From a virus, in IMG/VR virus record IMGVR_UViG_3300007735_000794, positions 1 to 64,000 of that record: a stretch of DNA of 64,000 nt; one strand, given 5' to 3'. How positions within the stretch are numbered: the stretch's first letter is position 1; every line of letters begins with the position of its first letter. Position numbers and translations under genes: made by a program. Positions 47,522 to 56,627 of this stretch are shown piece by piece. Under the pieces are notes generated by a model. That model was not told the DNA's origin and did no database searches. It saw nothing but the letters and a program-made list of their open reading frames with translations.

Positions 47522-47981
47522 TGGTCTAAGACATTTAATCGAATGTCATTGCATATTACCACAATTTAGAAACAGGAAAGAACCTGTTTATCATAAATTC
47601 GTAGTATTTTCAATTACAAACGATGATGTATTTCAGCAGAAGCTAGTTCAATGCAATAATTGCGGAATCGTTCACAAAGTCATTGATTTTTGTAAATCTG
47701 AGATTGTTCATGGAATTGAAGAAAACAAATCATTGAGAACAATTGAAGATATCAAGCTGGGAATTCCAAAAACAATTTGTGAGTTTCTAACACAACAAAA
47801 TGCAGATTTATCTATCTGGGAATTCGTTGAGTTTGTTCTTGAAAACAATCTTGAAAAAGATGTCGTAATAAAGAAAGATGACTCTGGCGGAATAACACAA
47901 GTAAAAATCTTGCAAATTAAACAAGATGGTACTTTTAAAGTAAGAAATCATACAAGACAAGACATCGTGGAAATACAATGA
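47511..47981 (+). CDS. zinc-knuckle phage protein, 156 aa
   Basis: MAIDGLRHLIECHCILPQFR, then QCNNCGIVHKVIDFC; Cys12/His13/Cys14 and the later CxxC could form a zinc ribbon across about 40 residues. The C-terminal 60 residues contain a helix (IWEFVEFVLENNLEKDVVIK) and strand pair. Found in a run of small late-type genes. Function unknown. Confidence 0.65.
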   Translation: MAIDGLRHLIECHCILPQFRNRKEPVYHKFVVFSITNDDVFQQKLVQCNNCGIVHKVIDFCKSEIVHGIEENKSLRTIEDIKLGIPKTICEFLTQQNADLSIWEFVEFVLENNLEKDVVIKKDDSGGITQVKILQIKQDGTFKVRNHTRQDIVEIQ

Positions 47982-48220
47982 AAGTAGGAAAATCTGAAAC
48001 AGAAAAGAAAGCAGAAGAATTGCTTAAATGCAGACAAATCGTAACTGAGGTTCTTAGATTTGGTGTTTCGCAAGATCAAATTATGCAAATCATAAATCTG
48101 CTAGCATTAGAACTTGAAAATAACGCAGCTATGATTGATATAGTCGCAGCAGTAAAAGCACACAAAGTGTCAATCATTGATGAAAATACAACAGCAATTA
48201 AAACAAAACTTTTGGATTAG
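47978..48220 (+). CDS. small helical protein, 80 aa
   Basis: ATGA overlap. KAEELLKCRQIVTEVLRFGV, SQDQIMQIINLLALELENNA: two or three amphipathic helices. The next gene starts 2 bases after its stop. Unknown. Confidence 0.6.
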   Translation: MKVGKSETEKKAEELLKCRQIVTEVLRFGVSQDQIMQIINLLALELENNAAMIDIVAAVKAHKVSIIDENTTAIKTKLLD

Positions 48221-48222
48221 CA

Positions 48223-48489
48223 ATGGCAAAAAATGAAATGCAGCAACTTTGGGAAGAGATTAACTTAATTGTTGCAAGTATGGAAAAAGATGCAATTAAA
48301 ACAGATGGAGGAAATATTCGTTCTGGCGTTGTTTTACGCAAAGGATTGCGTCTCTTAAAAGAAAGAGCTGCTAATATGCTTCGAGAATCAATAGAACGAA
48401 AAGAGCAGTTTGCAGAAAACAAACGTGTTCGTCTTAAAGCACGTCGCGATAGAGATGCTGCTAGACAAACAAAAAAATCAATTAACTAG
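48223..48489 (+). CDS. basic histone H1-like (Hc1-type) protein, 88 aa
   Basis: LWEEINLIVASMEKDAIKTD, GGNIRSGVVLRKGLRLLKER, then a strongly basic tail (KRVRLKARRDRDAARQTKKS). The G-N-x-x-[SA]G-x-x-x-RKGLxxLK pattern resembles the Hc1-family linker-histone-like proteins found in chlamydiae and many phages. DNA compaction or binding is likely. Confidence 0.55.
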   Translation: MAKNEMQQLWEEINLIVASMEKDAIKTDGGNIRSGVVLRKGLRLLKERAANMLRESIERKEQFAENKRVRLKARRDRDAARQTKKSIN

Positions 48490-48699
48490 TGAAGAAAGTT
48501 TTTCAATTATTCGTTTTTCAATTTGACAAACGCGCATGCGTGATATAGATAATATGTCACCTATTTCTTGCAGTAATAATGTGCCACGCTTAGCAGCAAC
48601 AATTGTGCAATTTTGATGCTGTTTGCAATTTATCCATTGTCTGCAAGCTTTATTATTGCATTGTACCTTGTGCTCATCGTGCAATTGATAACATTTCAT
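48478..48699 (-). CDS. zinc-knuckle plus sigma-70 region-4-like HTH, 73 aa
   Basis: The N-terminal 30 residues have a dense Cys/His cluster (HKVQCNNKACRQWINCKQHQ). Residues about 38-70 (GTLLLQEIGDILSISRMRVC, QIEKRIIEKLSS) match the -35-binding helix-turn-helix of sigma-70 region 4. Too small for a full sigma; it could redirect host or phage RNA polymerase. RBS AGAGG 10 bases upstream. Confidence 0.7.
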   Translation of the reverse strand: MKCYQLHDEHKVQCNNKACRQWINCKQHQNCTIVAAKRGTLLLQEIGDILSISRMRVCQIEKRIIEKLSSLVN

Positions 48700-48759
48700 T
48701 GTAATACCTCTAATTCAATAATAGAGTTGAATGTATGATTTTACCACACAGAGAGTTTA

Positions 48760-50061
48760 ATGTCCTCAAATAATGATAAAAGAAAAACGTTTGTAGTAGA
48801 TACTTCTGTTTTGCTATATGATAAATGTGCAATTCACTCATTTACTGGAAATGACGTTGTAATTCCATTGATCGTTTTAGATGAGCTTGATCGAAACAAA
48901 GACAAGCCCGGTCTTGTTGGTGAAAACGCAAGATACGTCAATCGTTTTCTAGACGATCTCAGAAAAGAGAATAAATTATTTGAAACTATCAATCTGAAAA
49001 ATGATCAAACTATTCGTGTAGAAATTGAATCACATCAAGTGCCACAAGGACTTGATCCAAGCTTTGGTGATAACAAGATCATTGCAACTGCGTATTATCT
49101 TACAAAATCAATGCTCAATACAAAAGTTGTTATGGTGACAAAAGATATCAACTTTAGAATTAAATGTGATGCATTAGGAATCGAAGCTGACGATTACTAC
49201 AAAGATAGAGTTATACAGAACAAAGACGCAATCTATTCGGGTATGCAAGAAATAGAAACTCAAGATGATTTCTTGATTGACAATTTTTATAAACAAGGAT
49301 TTGTTAGCACAAATCTAATTGAAAATGATTTCTATAAGAATCAATATATCTCGCTAAAGTCTGGAAGCAAATCATTGCTTGGCATAAACAATGACGGAAG
49401 AATCATCCCGCTTATCAATAAAATTGATTCTGCAGCAAAAATAAAAGCAAGAAATAAAGAACAGCTATTCGCAATAGACCTTCTTTCACGTGAAGAAATA
49501 AAACTCGTTTCAATGACAGGAATTGCAGGATCAGGAAAAACTTTCTTAACACTCCTCGCAGGGCTTGCAGGAATTCAAGACAAAAAATATGAAAGAATCA
49601 TTATCACAAGATCATTACAGACTGTCGGAAAAGATATTGGTTTTTTGCCAGGCGATATCAATGAAAAAATGTCGCCTTGGCTCTCACCAATTTTAGATAA
49701 CTTTAGACATGTATTCAAAGATCTTTCATATTTTGAAATAATGCGACAAAAAGGTCAAATTGAAATTACGCCGCTCGCATTTATTCGTGGTAGAACATTT
49801 AACAATACATTTTTGATCGTAGACGAAGCTCAAAATTCTACAATACACGAACTAAAGACTGTAATTACACGCGTCGGCGAAAATTCAAAAGTCGTATTGT
49901 TGGGCGATACAGACCAAATTGATACGCCATATCTCGATAGTCTATCAAATGGTTTGACAATCGTCGTAGAAAAATTTAAAAATCACGATATTACAGGACA
50001 TATCACATTAACTAAGGGCGAACGTTCACAGCTTGCAACTTTAGCATCTAAAATAATTTAG
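48760..50061 (+). CDS. phoH: PIN-PhoH protein (PhoH2/YlaK type)
   Basis: 433 residues. The N-terminal PIN RNase domain runs from KTFVVDTSVLLYD through VIVLDELDR with its acidic triad (about residues 8-150). The C-terminal PhoH ATPase has Walker A TGIAGSGKT (about 249-257) and Walker B NNTFLIVDEAQN (about 347-358). PhoH2 proteins are RNA helicase/ribonucleases; phage copies are common and their role in infection is unsettled. Confidence 0.9.
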   Translation: MSSNNDKRKTFVVDTSVLLYDKCAIHSFTGNDVVIPLIVLDELDRNKDKPGLVGENARYVNRFLDDLRKENKLFETINLKNDQTIRVEIESHQVPQGLDPSFGDNKIIATAYYLTKSMLNTKVVMVTKDINFRIKCDALGIEADDYYKDRVIQNKDAIYSGMQEIETQDDFLIDNFYKQGFVSTNLIENDFYKNQYISLKSGSKSLLGINNDGRIIPLINKIDSAAKIKARNKEQLFAIDLLSREEIKLVSMTGIAGSGKTFLTLLAGLAGIQDKKYERIIITRSLQTVGKDIGFLPGDINEKMSPWLSPILDNFRHVFKDLSYFEIMRQKGQIEITPLAFIRGRTFNNTFLIVDEAQNSTIHELKTVITRVGENSKVVLLGDTDQIDTPYLDSLSNGLTIVVEKFKNHDITGHITLTKGERSQLATLASKII

Positions 50062-50093
50062 AATGAATAGTTACTCTATATCAGAGTAGCAAA

Positions 50094-50438
50094 TTGGCAG
50101 GCATAACATATAAACGACTTGACAAAAATAGATTTGTAAAAGTCTATCCATACAATAGAACTCCGCCTAGTTATGTATATGTTTATGAACAAGCACAAGG
50201 TGGATCATCTGTGGAAGCAGGAAAAATAACATTCGCAAACTCAGACTCTGAGACATATTCTTTTACAAATGGACCTTACACTTCAGTACCGTCCATTACT
50301 ATTTCTACAGTTGATTCATTAAGTAACAGTAATACAAACATTACAATTACTGTTGCAGCAGCGAGCACGACATCTGCAACTATTAAATCATCTGCAAAAT
50401 TTTCTGGTCAAGTTCATATTCATGTTGTTCCAGTCTAA
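50094..50438 (+). CDS. beta-rich virion protein, 114 aa
   Basis: Start taken as TTG at 50094, the first plausible start in frame, so the start is uncertain. After a 35-residue polar N-terminus, GKITFANSDSETYSFTNGPY, VPSITISTVDSLSNSNTNIT and SSAKFSGQVHIHVVPV give strands spaced as in phage neck, fibre or H-type-lectin-like sandwiches. It lies beside the fibre-type gene. Confidence 0.6.
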   Translation: MAGITYKRLDKNRFVKVYPYNRTPPSYVYVYEQAQGGSSVEAGKITFANSDSETYSFTNGPYTSVPSITISTVDSLSNSNTNITITVAAASTTSATIKSSAKFSGQVHIHVVPV

Positions 50439-50447
50439 GAGGATAGA

Positions 50448-50996
50448 ATGTCATTAGACCAAAGATCAAATCAAATACGAACTACACAAATCATAGCAAC
50501 GGGCACGAATAGCACGAACGCTTCAATTTTGATTTATGGAAATGAAGCAGCAACTAACTATGAGGGCGGAATTTCTGCATTATTAGGAACTAACATTGGA
50601 ACAGACGTTTTCTTATATGTCAGCGGTTCTTCTACAAAAAAGACAGTTTTTGGTGGTGATCTTGTAGCATCTGGAACAATACTTTTTAAAGGACAGCTCA
50701 CAGGCTCTGACTTAAACATTTCAAATACACTTGTTGTTAGTGGAAATTCAACATTTGGTGACGCATCGACAGACACAGTAAAGTTCAATGGAAAATTAAT
50801 ATCAGACGTCTTACCAAGCACAGATAGTGCATATGATCTTGGGTCACCAACAGCACGTTGGAAGAACATCTACACGGGTGACTTGCATTTAAGAAACGAT
50901 AGGGGTGATTGGACAATCATTGAAGAAGAAGATTTTCTTACAATCACAAATAATCGATCAGGCAAAAGATACAAGTTTGTTGTAGAAGAAATATAG
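50448..50996 (+). CDS. tail-fibre/virion appendage protein, 182 aa
   Basis: GAGG 7-10 bases before the ATG. Beta-helix-like repeats (SGTILFKGQLTGSDLNISNT, LVVSGNSTFGD) lead to DSAYDLGSPTARWKNIYTGD and DLHLRNDRGDWTIIEEEDF, a C-terminal cassette frequent in marine and T4-like phage fibre or structural proteins. Likely part of a fibre or neck whisker. Confidence 0.75.
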   Translation: MSLDQRSNQIRTTQIIATGTNSTNASILIYGNEAATNYEGGISALLGTNIGTDVFLYVSGSSTKKTVFGGDLVASGTILFKGQLTGSDLNISNTLVVSGNSTFGDASTDTVKFNGKLISDVLPSTDSAYDLGSPTARWKNIYTGDLHLRNDRGDWTIIEEEDFLTITNNRSGKRYKFVVEEI

Positions 50997-51029
50997 TTTA
51001 TTTTTCATTTGCAATGTTAGTATTGCTGT

Positions 51030-52907
51030 ATGAAATCTATGAATATCATTTTTGTTGCCGATTTGTTTTCAAATGACTATGCTGGTGGCGCCGAATTAAC
51101 GACAGACGCCTTAATAAGCTACGGTCCACAAAACATAATTAAAGTTCATTCTAAAGATGTTGATGTTAAATTTTTGCAAGATCATCAACACGATTATTGG
51201 GTTTTTTGCAACTTTTCATCTCTCAATTTCAACTTAATACCTTTGTTAATTGGTAACATAAATTACAGCGTCATCGAATACGATTATAAGTTCTGTCAAT
51301 ACAGGTCAATCGAAAAACACAAAGCTGCAACAGGATATGATTGCGACTGTGCAAACAAAGATATTGGTAAATATGTTTCTGCATTCTTTTATGGAGCAGA
51401 CTATATTTTCTGGATGTCAAAAGGTCAAATGGATCGATACCATTCATTTTTCCCGTCATTAAAGAATCGAAAGCAAATGATTCTTTCTTCGGTATTTGAC
51501 AATAACTTTTTTAATGTAATTGATGTAATGAAAAATTACAATGATAACCGAGACGGCTGGATAGTTCTCGGTTCTAATTCGTGGATTAAGGGCAAAGACA
51601 ACGCAATCAAGTGGTGTGAAGAAAATAACAAAAAGTACGAAGTTATTTGGGACATTCCATATGAAGAAACACTTGCAAAGTTGGCATCTGCTGAGGGATT
51701 TGTGTATCTACCAGCCGGCGGCGACACATGTCCTCGCATGGTAATTGAAGCAAAATTATTGGGTTGTGAAGTTGTAACAAATGAAAACGTTCAACACGAA
51801 AGCGAAAGCTGGTGGCAGAATGAACAAGAGATAACACGGGAGTACTTAGAAGAACAGCCATATGTCTTCTGGTCAATCATCGAAAAGTATTCCCAGCGTA
51901 ATCTAGATATCTCTGGCTATACTACAACTTATAACTGTGTGAATCAAAATTACCCGTTTATTGAGTCTGTGACTTCGATGCTAAATTGTCTTGATGAAGT
52001 CATTGTTGTCGATGGTGGGTCAACAGACGGAACGCTTGAAAAGCTTCAACAGCTCTCAAATGAGAACAATAAATTAAAAGTAGTGTCAAATCCACGTGAC
52101 TGGAGTGATTCAAGATCCGCAGTTTTTGATGGTGATCAAAAAGCAGTCGCTAGAAGATATTGCACAGGAGATTTGTGCTGGCAAATGGATGTTGACGAAA
52201 TCATTCATGAAAATGATTATCAAAAAATAAGAGAGCTTGTTAAGCATGTGCATAAAAGCAATCAAGTAATTGCATTGCCAGTAATCGAATTCTGGGGTGC
52301 TAATAAGAAAGTAAGAATAGACATTAATCCATGGAAGTGGAGATTAAGTAGAAATTACCCGCATATTACACATGGAATTCCAGCACAACTGCGACGTTAT
52401 GACAAAGAAGGCAAATTGTATTCTGCACAAGGAACAGATGGATGTGATTATATACACGCAGATACATGTGAATTGATTCCATTTGTAAACTTTCATACAC
52501 AAGAAACAGAAACTATGCGTCAAAATGCTGCATTTAGCGAAGAGTTTAGAATGAAATATGTTGATTGGTTTACGCAAGTAACAAATTCATTGCCAGGCGT
52601 TTATCATTATTCTTGGTATGATCTTGAAAGAAAAATAAAGACATACAAACATTTTTGGTCAAGGCATTGGCAAAGTTTGTTCGACATAAAACAAGAAGAC
52701 ACAGCACAAAACAATATGTTCTTTGATAAGCCGTGGGCAGAAGTTACAGACAAAGATATTAAAGAACTTGCAGAAAAGTTAGAAAAAGAAATGTGCGGCT
52801 GGATATTCCATAGAAAAATAAATTGGAAAACCCCCACGCCAGATGTTAAAATAAAAGAGTTAACGCACCCAAGTGTGATGTCTAACTGGATTAAATGTGA
52901 ACAATAA
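51030..52907 (+). CDS. bifunctional glycosyltransferase (GT4-like + GT2), 625 aa
   Basis: Residues about 1-285 form a GT-B-like domain (FVADLFSNDYAGGAELTTDA; SNSWIKGKDNAIKWCEENNK; PAGGDTCPRMVIEAKLLGCE). From about 300 a GT-A/GT2 domain follows with YNCVNQNYPFIESVTSMLNC, VIVVDGGSTDGTLEKLQQ and LCWQMDVDEIIHE as the metal-binding DxD. Two linkages could be made by one enzyme. First gene of the glycan cassette. Confidence 0.85.
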   Translation: MKSMNIIFVADLFSNDYAGGAELTTDALISYGPQNIIKVHSKDVDVKFLQDHQHDYWVFCNFSSLNFNLIPLLIGNINYSVIEYDYKFCQYRSIEKHKAATGYDCDCANKDIGKYVSAFFYGADYIFWMSKGQMDRYHSFFPSLKNRKQMILSSVFDNNFFNVIDVMKNYNDNRDGWIVLGSNSWIKGKDNAIKWCEENNKKYEVIWDIPYEETLAKLASAEGFVYLPAGGDTCPRMVIEAKLLGCEVVTNENVQHESESWWQNEQEITREYLEEQPYVFWSIIEKYSQRNLDISGYTTTYNCVNQNYPFIESVTSMLNCLDEVIVVDGGSTDGTLEKLQQLSNENNKLKVVSNPRDWSDSRSAVFDGDQKAVARRYCTGDLCWQMDVDEIIHENDYQKIRELVKHVHKSNQVIALPVIEFWGANKKVRIDINPWKWRLSRNYPHITHGIPAQLRRYDKEGKLYSAQGTDGCDYIHADTCELIPFVNFHTQETETMRQNAAFSEEFRMKYVDWFTQVTNSLPGVYHYSWYDLERKIKTYKHFWSRHWQSLFDIKQEDTAQNNMFFDKPWAEVTDKDIKELAEKLEKEMCGWIFHRKINWKTPTPDVKIKELTHPSVMSNWIKCEQ

Positions 52908-53637
52908 ATTTGTTTTTGTAACGCCTGTTTTTAATTGTCAAGATAAGATTGCTCAAACATTAATGACGATGATGTCACAATCGTATAATGATTGGCGTGC
53001 AATCATTATAAACGATATGTCGACAGACAAAACATTACGAACAATAAAAAAGACAATTGCAAATTGTACATTTAAAGACAAGTTTACAATCGTTGATAAC
53101 AAAGAAAAAATGGGTGAAGTAAGAAATACGCTTAATGCTTCGTCAATGATAGACGACGATGAGATTGTAGTTCGTCTCGACGGTGGCGACTGGCTAACAG
53201 AGAATGACACACTTTGGCTTTTAAATCAAACTTATCAAGATTCTAAAGTAGACGTTGCATGGACATCACATCGATGGGAGTATACTACACAAAATATTTC
53301 TGCACCACTTGTGTTGTCACATGGACAAACCGTTTATGACCATCCATGGGTTTCTAGTCACCTAAAGACATTTAGAAATTCTGCACTAAAGAAGGTGCCG
53401 ATTGCAAATTTCAAAGATGAGAATGGAAACTTTATAATGATTGCTTGCGATCAAGCAGTATTTCTACCAATGATGCACATGTCAATAATGGAAAACAGAC
53501 TAGTCGGTCATATTCCTGTAATTTGCTATCACTACAGCATTAATTTGAAGGATAAAGAACTTTTTACATCTGAAAGATCAATTAAACAAAAAAACTCTGC
53601 AGAGTGGATTAGATCACGTGGCTTTATCAAATGTTAA
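52897..53637 (+). CDS. GT2 family glycosyltransferase, 246 aa
   Basis: GTG start at 52897 inside the previous gene. FVFVTPVFNCQDKIAQTLMT, SQSYNDWRAIIINDMSTDKT and IVVRLDGGDWL carry the nucleotide-binding and DxD-equivalent (D-G-G-D) features of GT-A GT2 enzymes. Overlaps the next gene by 7 bases. Confidence 0.85.
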   Translation: MNNKFVFVTPVFNCQDKIAQTLMTMMSQSYNDWRAIIINDMSTDKTLRTIKKTIANCTFKDKFTIVDNKEKMGEVRNTLNASSMIDDDEIVVRLDGGDWLTENDTLWLLNQTYQDSKVDVAWTSHRWEYTTQNISAPLVLSHGQTVYDHPWVSSHLKTFRNSALKKVPIANFKDENGNFIMIACDQAVFLPMMHMSIMENRLVGHIPVICYHYSINLKDKELFTSERSIKQKNSAEWIRSRGFIKC

Positions 53638-54521
53638 TAAACATAAATAATGTAGATTTTTCATCGAACTCTGGCCCAAATTCATTTGCAAGCAGGCTTG
53701 CCACACAGCTCAGCGCTGCTGGTCATACAATAACAAAAGAAAAAAATGCAGACGTTCAACTTTCTTTTATCACGATAACAGAAAATACGACGAAAAAAAT
53801 ATTCTTGCGTCTTGATGGCATTTATTTTAATACACAACAAGACTTTATTAGTATGAATGCGCCCATCAGAGAATCATTTAAAAATGCGTATGGTGTAATT
53901 TATCAAACACAATTTAATCACGATTTGATTGAAAAATATTTTGGTCGTCATATTAACACAGCCATTATACGAAATGGTACAGACTTAAAGACAATTGAAA
54001 AAATTCCCGCGATAAAACACGAAATCATAGACAAATATGAAAGTGTGTGGTCATGTGCTTCTTCTTGGCGCCCACACAAACGATTATCTGAAAATATTCG
54101 TTATTTTCAAGAACATGCAGGCAGAGATGATTGCTTAATAGTCGCTGGAAAAAATGCAAATTTCGATGGAATTAATGATAAAAGAATTTTGTATGTTGGC
54201 GACGTTAATTGGGAGACGCTGATTAGCATATATAAGCGTTCAAAATTTTTTATACATCTTGCGTGGTTAGATCATTGCCCAAATGTTGTAGTTGATGCAA
54301 GAGCAGCAGGATGTAAAATTATTTGTACAGACTCAGGTGGAACAAAAGAAATAGCAGGTTTAGACGCAAAATTAATTAATGATGAAAAATGGGATTTTGA
54401 GCCACATGATCTTTATAAACCTTCAAAATTAGACTTTTCAAAATTTAACAACAACACATATGATTCTAATATTGATATCGTAGACGTTGCAAATAAATAC
54501 ATACACTTTTTAAAGAGCTAA
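53631..54521 (+). CDS. GT4-like glycosyltransferase, 296 aa
   Basis: GPNSFASRLATQLSAAGHTI at the start, WRPHKRLSENIRYFQEH in the linker strand, and AWLDHCPNVVVDARAAGCKI with CTDSGGTKEIAG as the C-terminal nucleotide-sugar site. The EX7E-like position reads D/D, as in some distant GT4 members. Confidence 0.8.
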   Translation: MLININNVDFSSNSGPNSFASRLATQLSAAGHTITKEKNADVQLSFITITENTTKKIFLRLDGIYFNTQQDFISMNAPIRESFKNAYGVIYQTQFNHDLIEKYFGRHINTAIIRNGTDLKTIEKIPAIKHEIIDKYESVWSCASSWRPHKRLSENIRYFQEHAGRDDCLIVAGKNANFDGINDKRILYVGDVNWETLISIYKRSKFFIHLAWLDHCPNVVVDARAAGCKIICTDSGGTKEIAGLDAKLINDEKWDFEPHDLYKPSKLDFSKFNNNTYDSNIDIVDVANKYIHFLKS

Positions 54522-54523
54522 AA

Positions 54524-55771
54524 ATGATTAAAAAAGCACATCACGAATCTTATGATAAATATGTTGAAAAACAAAAAGAGAAAACACTCGATCCTGACAA
54601 GCGAGAAAAATGGCTTACTGTCGAATGGCAATCTAAAATCGATGGATTCAAAAACGAATTTAAAAAATTCGGAAACATTTTAAATCAAAATTCAAAAGTT
54701 TTGTGTATTGGTGCAAGAACAGGTCAAGAGGTCGAAGCATTCATCCAGTTAGGAATTAAAAATGTCATGGGTATCGACCTTGTTGCATGTCCGCCTCATG
54801 TGATAGAAGGTGATATGCATAAACTCTCATTTGCAGATGAGACATTTGATATTGTGTACTCAAATATTTTTGATCATTCAACAAACCCAGCAAAATTTGT
54901 AAGTGAAATTGAAAGAGTTTTGAAAATCAATGGATTTGCATTTATGCAATTCCAACTTGGCATTGATCAAGATGAATATACAGAATACATTATTGAGAAT
55001 CCATTTCATGACATCTTGACACTATTCAATGTTTCATATTGTCATCATATCAATTCAATAGAGCGAAATTTTGCTGGAATGAATTTTGAGATTCTAACAA
55101 GAAAAGATGCTGAGCTTGTAAAGCTGTTTAATGAGGTAGGGACTGTAGAAACGTTAAAATTGCCAGACGAATACAGACAATTGTGGGATGATATCAATCT
55201 AGACACACAAAAGCGTAAGCTTGATTCTGCATTTATTGTTGATGAGAACGAAAGGAACACAATTCTTGATACGCTTTCAAAGCGTGCATATTATCTAACT
55301 AAAATCGCAGACACATACGGAGTAAAACAAATAGCAGAAGTTGGAACTGCTGAAGGATGGCAGTTTTATTCATTCTGCAAATCAAATTCTGGCAACGTCT
55401 GGTCTTGTGACTTAAGAGATGTAAGATCTTCAAAATATGTAAATACATTTGAGAACGAAAAGTTCGTTGTAGGAAATAGCGATGCAATGAGAGATTCAAT
55501 AAAAGAAGCAAATGAAAAAATCGATATGTTCTATATTGATGGTGGACATGATCAAGGAAATGTCGTAGCAGACGTAAAGAGCTTAATTCCTGTACAAAGC
55601 GACCAGTGCATTTGGGTATTTGATGACTTTGATACAAGATTTGGTTGCGTTAATGATATTGCTCAAATTCTTGTAGCAAGCACGCAATTTAAAGTCTATT
55701 CTGTTGGAAAGACAGCAAGCGGTCAACCGAATCATCAAGCATTTTGCAGAGTTAAGTTCACAGATGGATAA
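54524..55771 (+). CDS. double SAM methyltransferase, 415 aa
   Basis: Two Rossmann methyltransferase domains. N-terminal: VLCIGARTGQEVEAFIQLGI, VMGIDLVACPPHVIEGDMHK, FDIVYSNIFDHSTNP (type 11). C-terminal: IAEVGTAEGWQFYSFCKSNS, VWSCDLRDVRSSKYVNTF, DMFYIDGGHDQGNVVADVK (type 24). Probably modifies sugars or glycan ends made by this cassette. Confidence 0.85.
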   Translation: MIKKAHHESYDKYVEKQKEKTLDPDKREKWLTVEWQSKIDGFKNEFKKFGNILNQNSKVLCIGARTGQEVEAFIQLGIKNVMGIDLVACPPHVIEGDMHKLSFADETFDIVYSNIFDHSTNPAKFVSEIERVLKINGFAFMQFQLGIDQDEYTEYIIENPFHDILTLFNVSYCHHINSIERNFAGMNFEILTRKDAELVKLFNEVGTVETLKLPDEYRQLWDDINLDTQKRKLDSAFIVDENERNTILDTLSKRAYYLTKIADTYGVKQIAEVGTAEGWQFYSFCKSNSGNVWSCDLRDVRSSKYVNTFENEKFVVGNSDAMRDSIKEANEKIDMFYIDGGHDQGNVVADVKSLIPVQSDQCIWVFDDFDTRFGCVNDIAQILVASTQFKVYSVGKTASGQPNHQAFCRVKFTDG

Positions 55772-56627
55772 AGTTTTTCTTACATCTTGCATTGGTCTAG
55801 ATTATGATTTATGTTTACTTGAGCATTTTATAAATCATTATCTAGACATGGGAATAAGGCATCAAAACTTTTTGCTTGTTTTAAACACTTTCAAAGATCA
55901 AGACAATAAAATTAAAGAAAGCGAAGAAATATTGTTGAAATATGGAATAAAACCTGTAGATATTTGGCGCGGCGAATATGAAAGTGAAGAAAAATGGGCA
56001 AGAATAAATGCTGTCTTAACAAAACGAGTAACAAAAAATGACTGGGTTGTTCATCCAGATGCTGATGAATTTCAAGTGTACCCAAAGAATCTCAATACAC
56101 TCATCACAGACTTTGAAAGTTTAGGAATAAATGCAACACAAGGTTTTCTTATAGACAGAATATCTGCAGATCTAACTGTGAAAGACGTAGATAGAGATAT
56201 AACAAATAAAATTTGGCATCAATACCCAGTTAATGCGAATCTTGCACCTTTGATTGGTCTAAAAGGCGTAAAGCTCATGATCTATCGTGGAAATATGCGT
56301 GCAAATAACGGCTCGGGTGAAATTAATGATTCATGCAAACATTTTGTTAATTACCCATACGGCTCGACAGGACTTCAAAATTTTGAAATTACGAAAAGAA
56401 TTATGAATATTGACAATAAAGATGAATTCATGAAGTTCGATGATAATTCTATGAATGAACTCCGATCATTTCATAACTTCTTTACATATCACTTCAAATG
56501 GAATGGTGATGTAATGCCTAAACTTGAACAACGAATTGAAACATACAAGCGTTTAAATAGACCACAATTGTTTCAATCAGTAAAATTTATTGAACACTAT
56601 AAAAAGTACGGTAAGATATTAGTATAA
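55764..56627 (+). CDS. GT2/GT92-like glycosyltransferase, 287 aa
   Basis: ATG at 55764, 8 bases inside the previous gene. FLTSCIGLDYDLCLLEHFIN, HYLDMGIRHQNFLLVLNTF, then WVVHPDADEFQVYP with the DADE metal motif. It resembles the gene at 61750 in architecture (…RADCDELLEF). Overlaps the next ATG by one base. Confidence 0.75.
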   Translation: MDKVFLTSCIGLDYDLCLLEHFINHYLDMGIRHQNFLLVLNTFKDQDNKIKESEEILLKYGIKPVDIWRGEYESEEKWARINAVLTKRVTKNDWVVHPDADEFQVYPKNLNTLITDFESLGINATQGFLIDRISADLTVKDVDRDITNKIWHQYPVNANLAPLIGLKGVKLMIYRGNMRANNGSGEINDSCKHFVNYPYGSTGLQNFEITKRIMNIDNKDEFMKFDDNSMNELRSFHNFFTYHFKWNGDVMPKLEQRIETYKRLNRPQLFQSVKFIEHYKKYGKILV

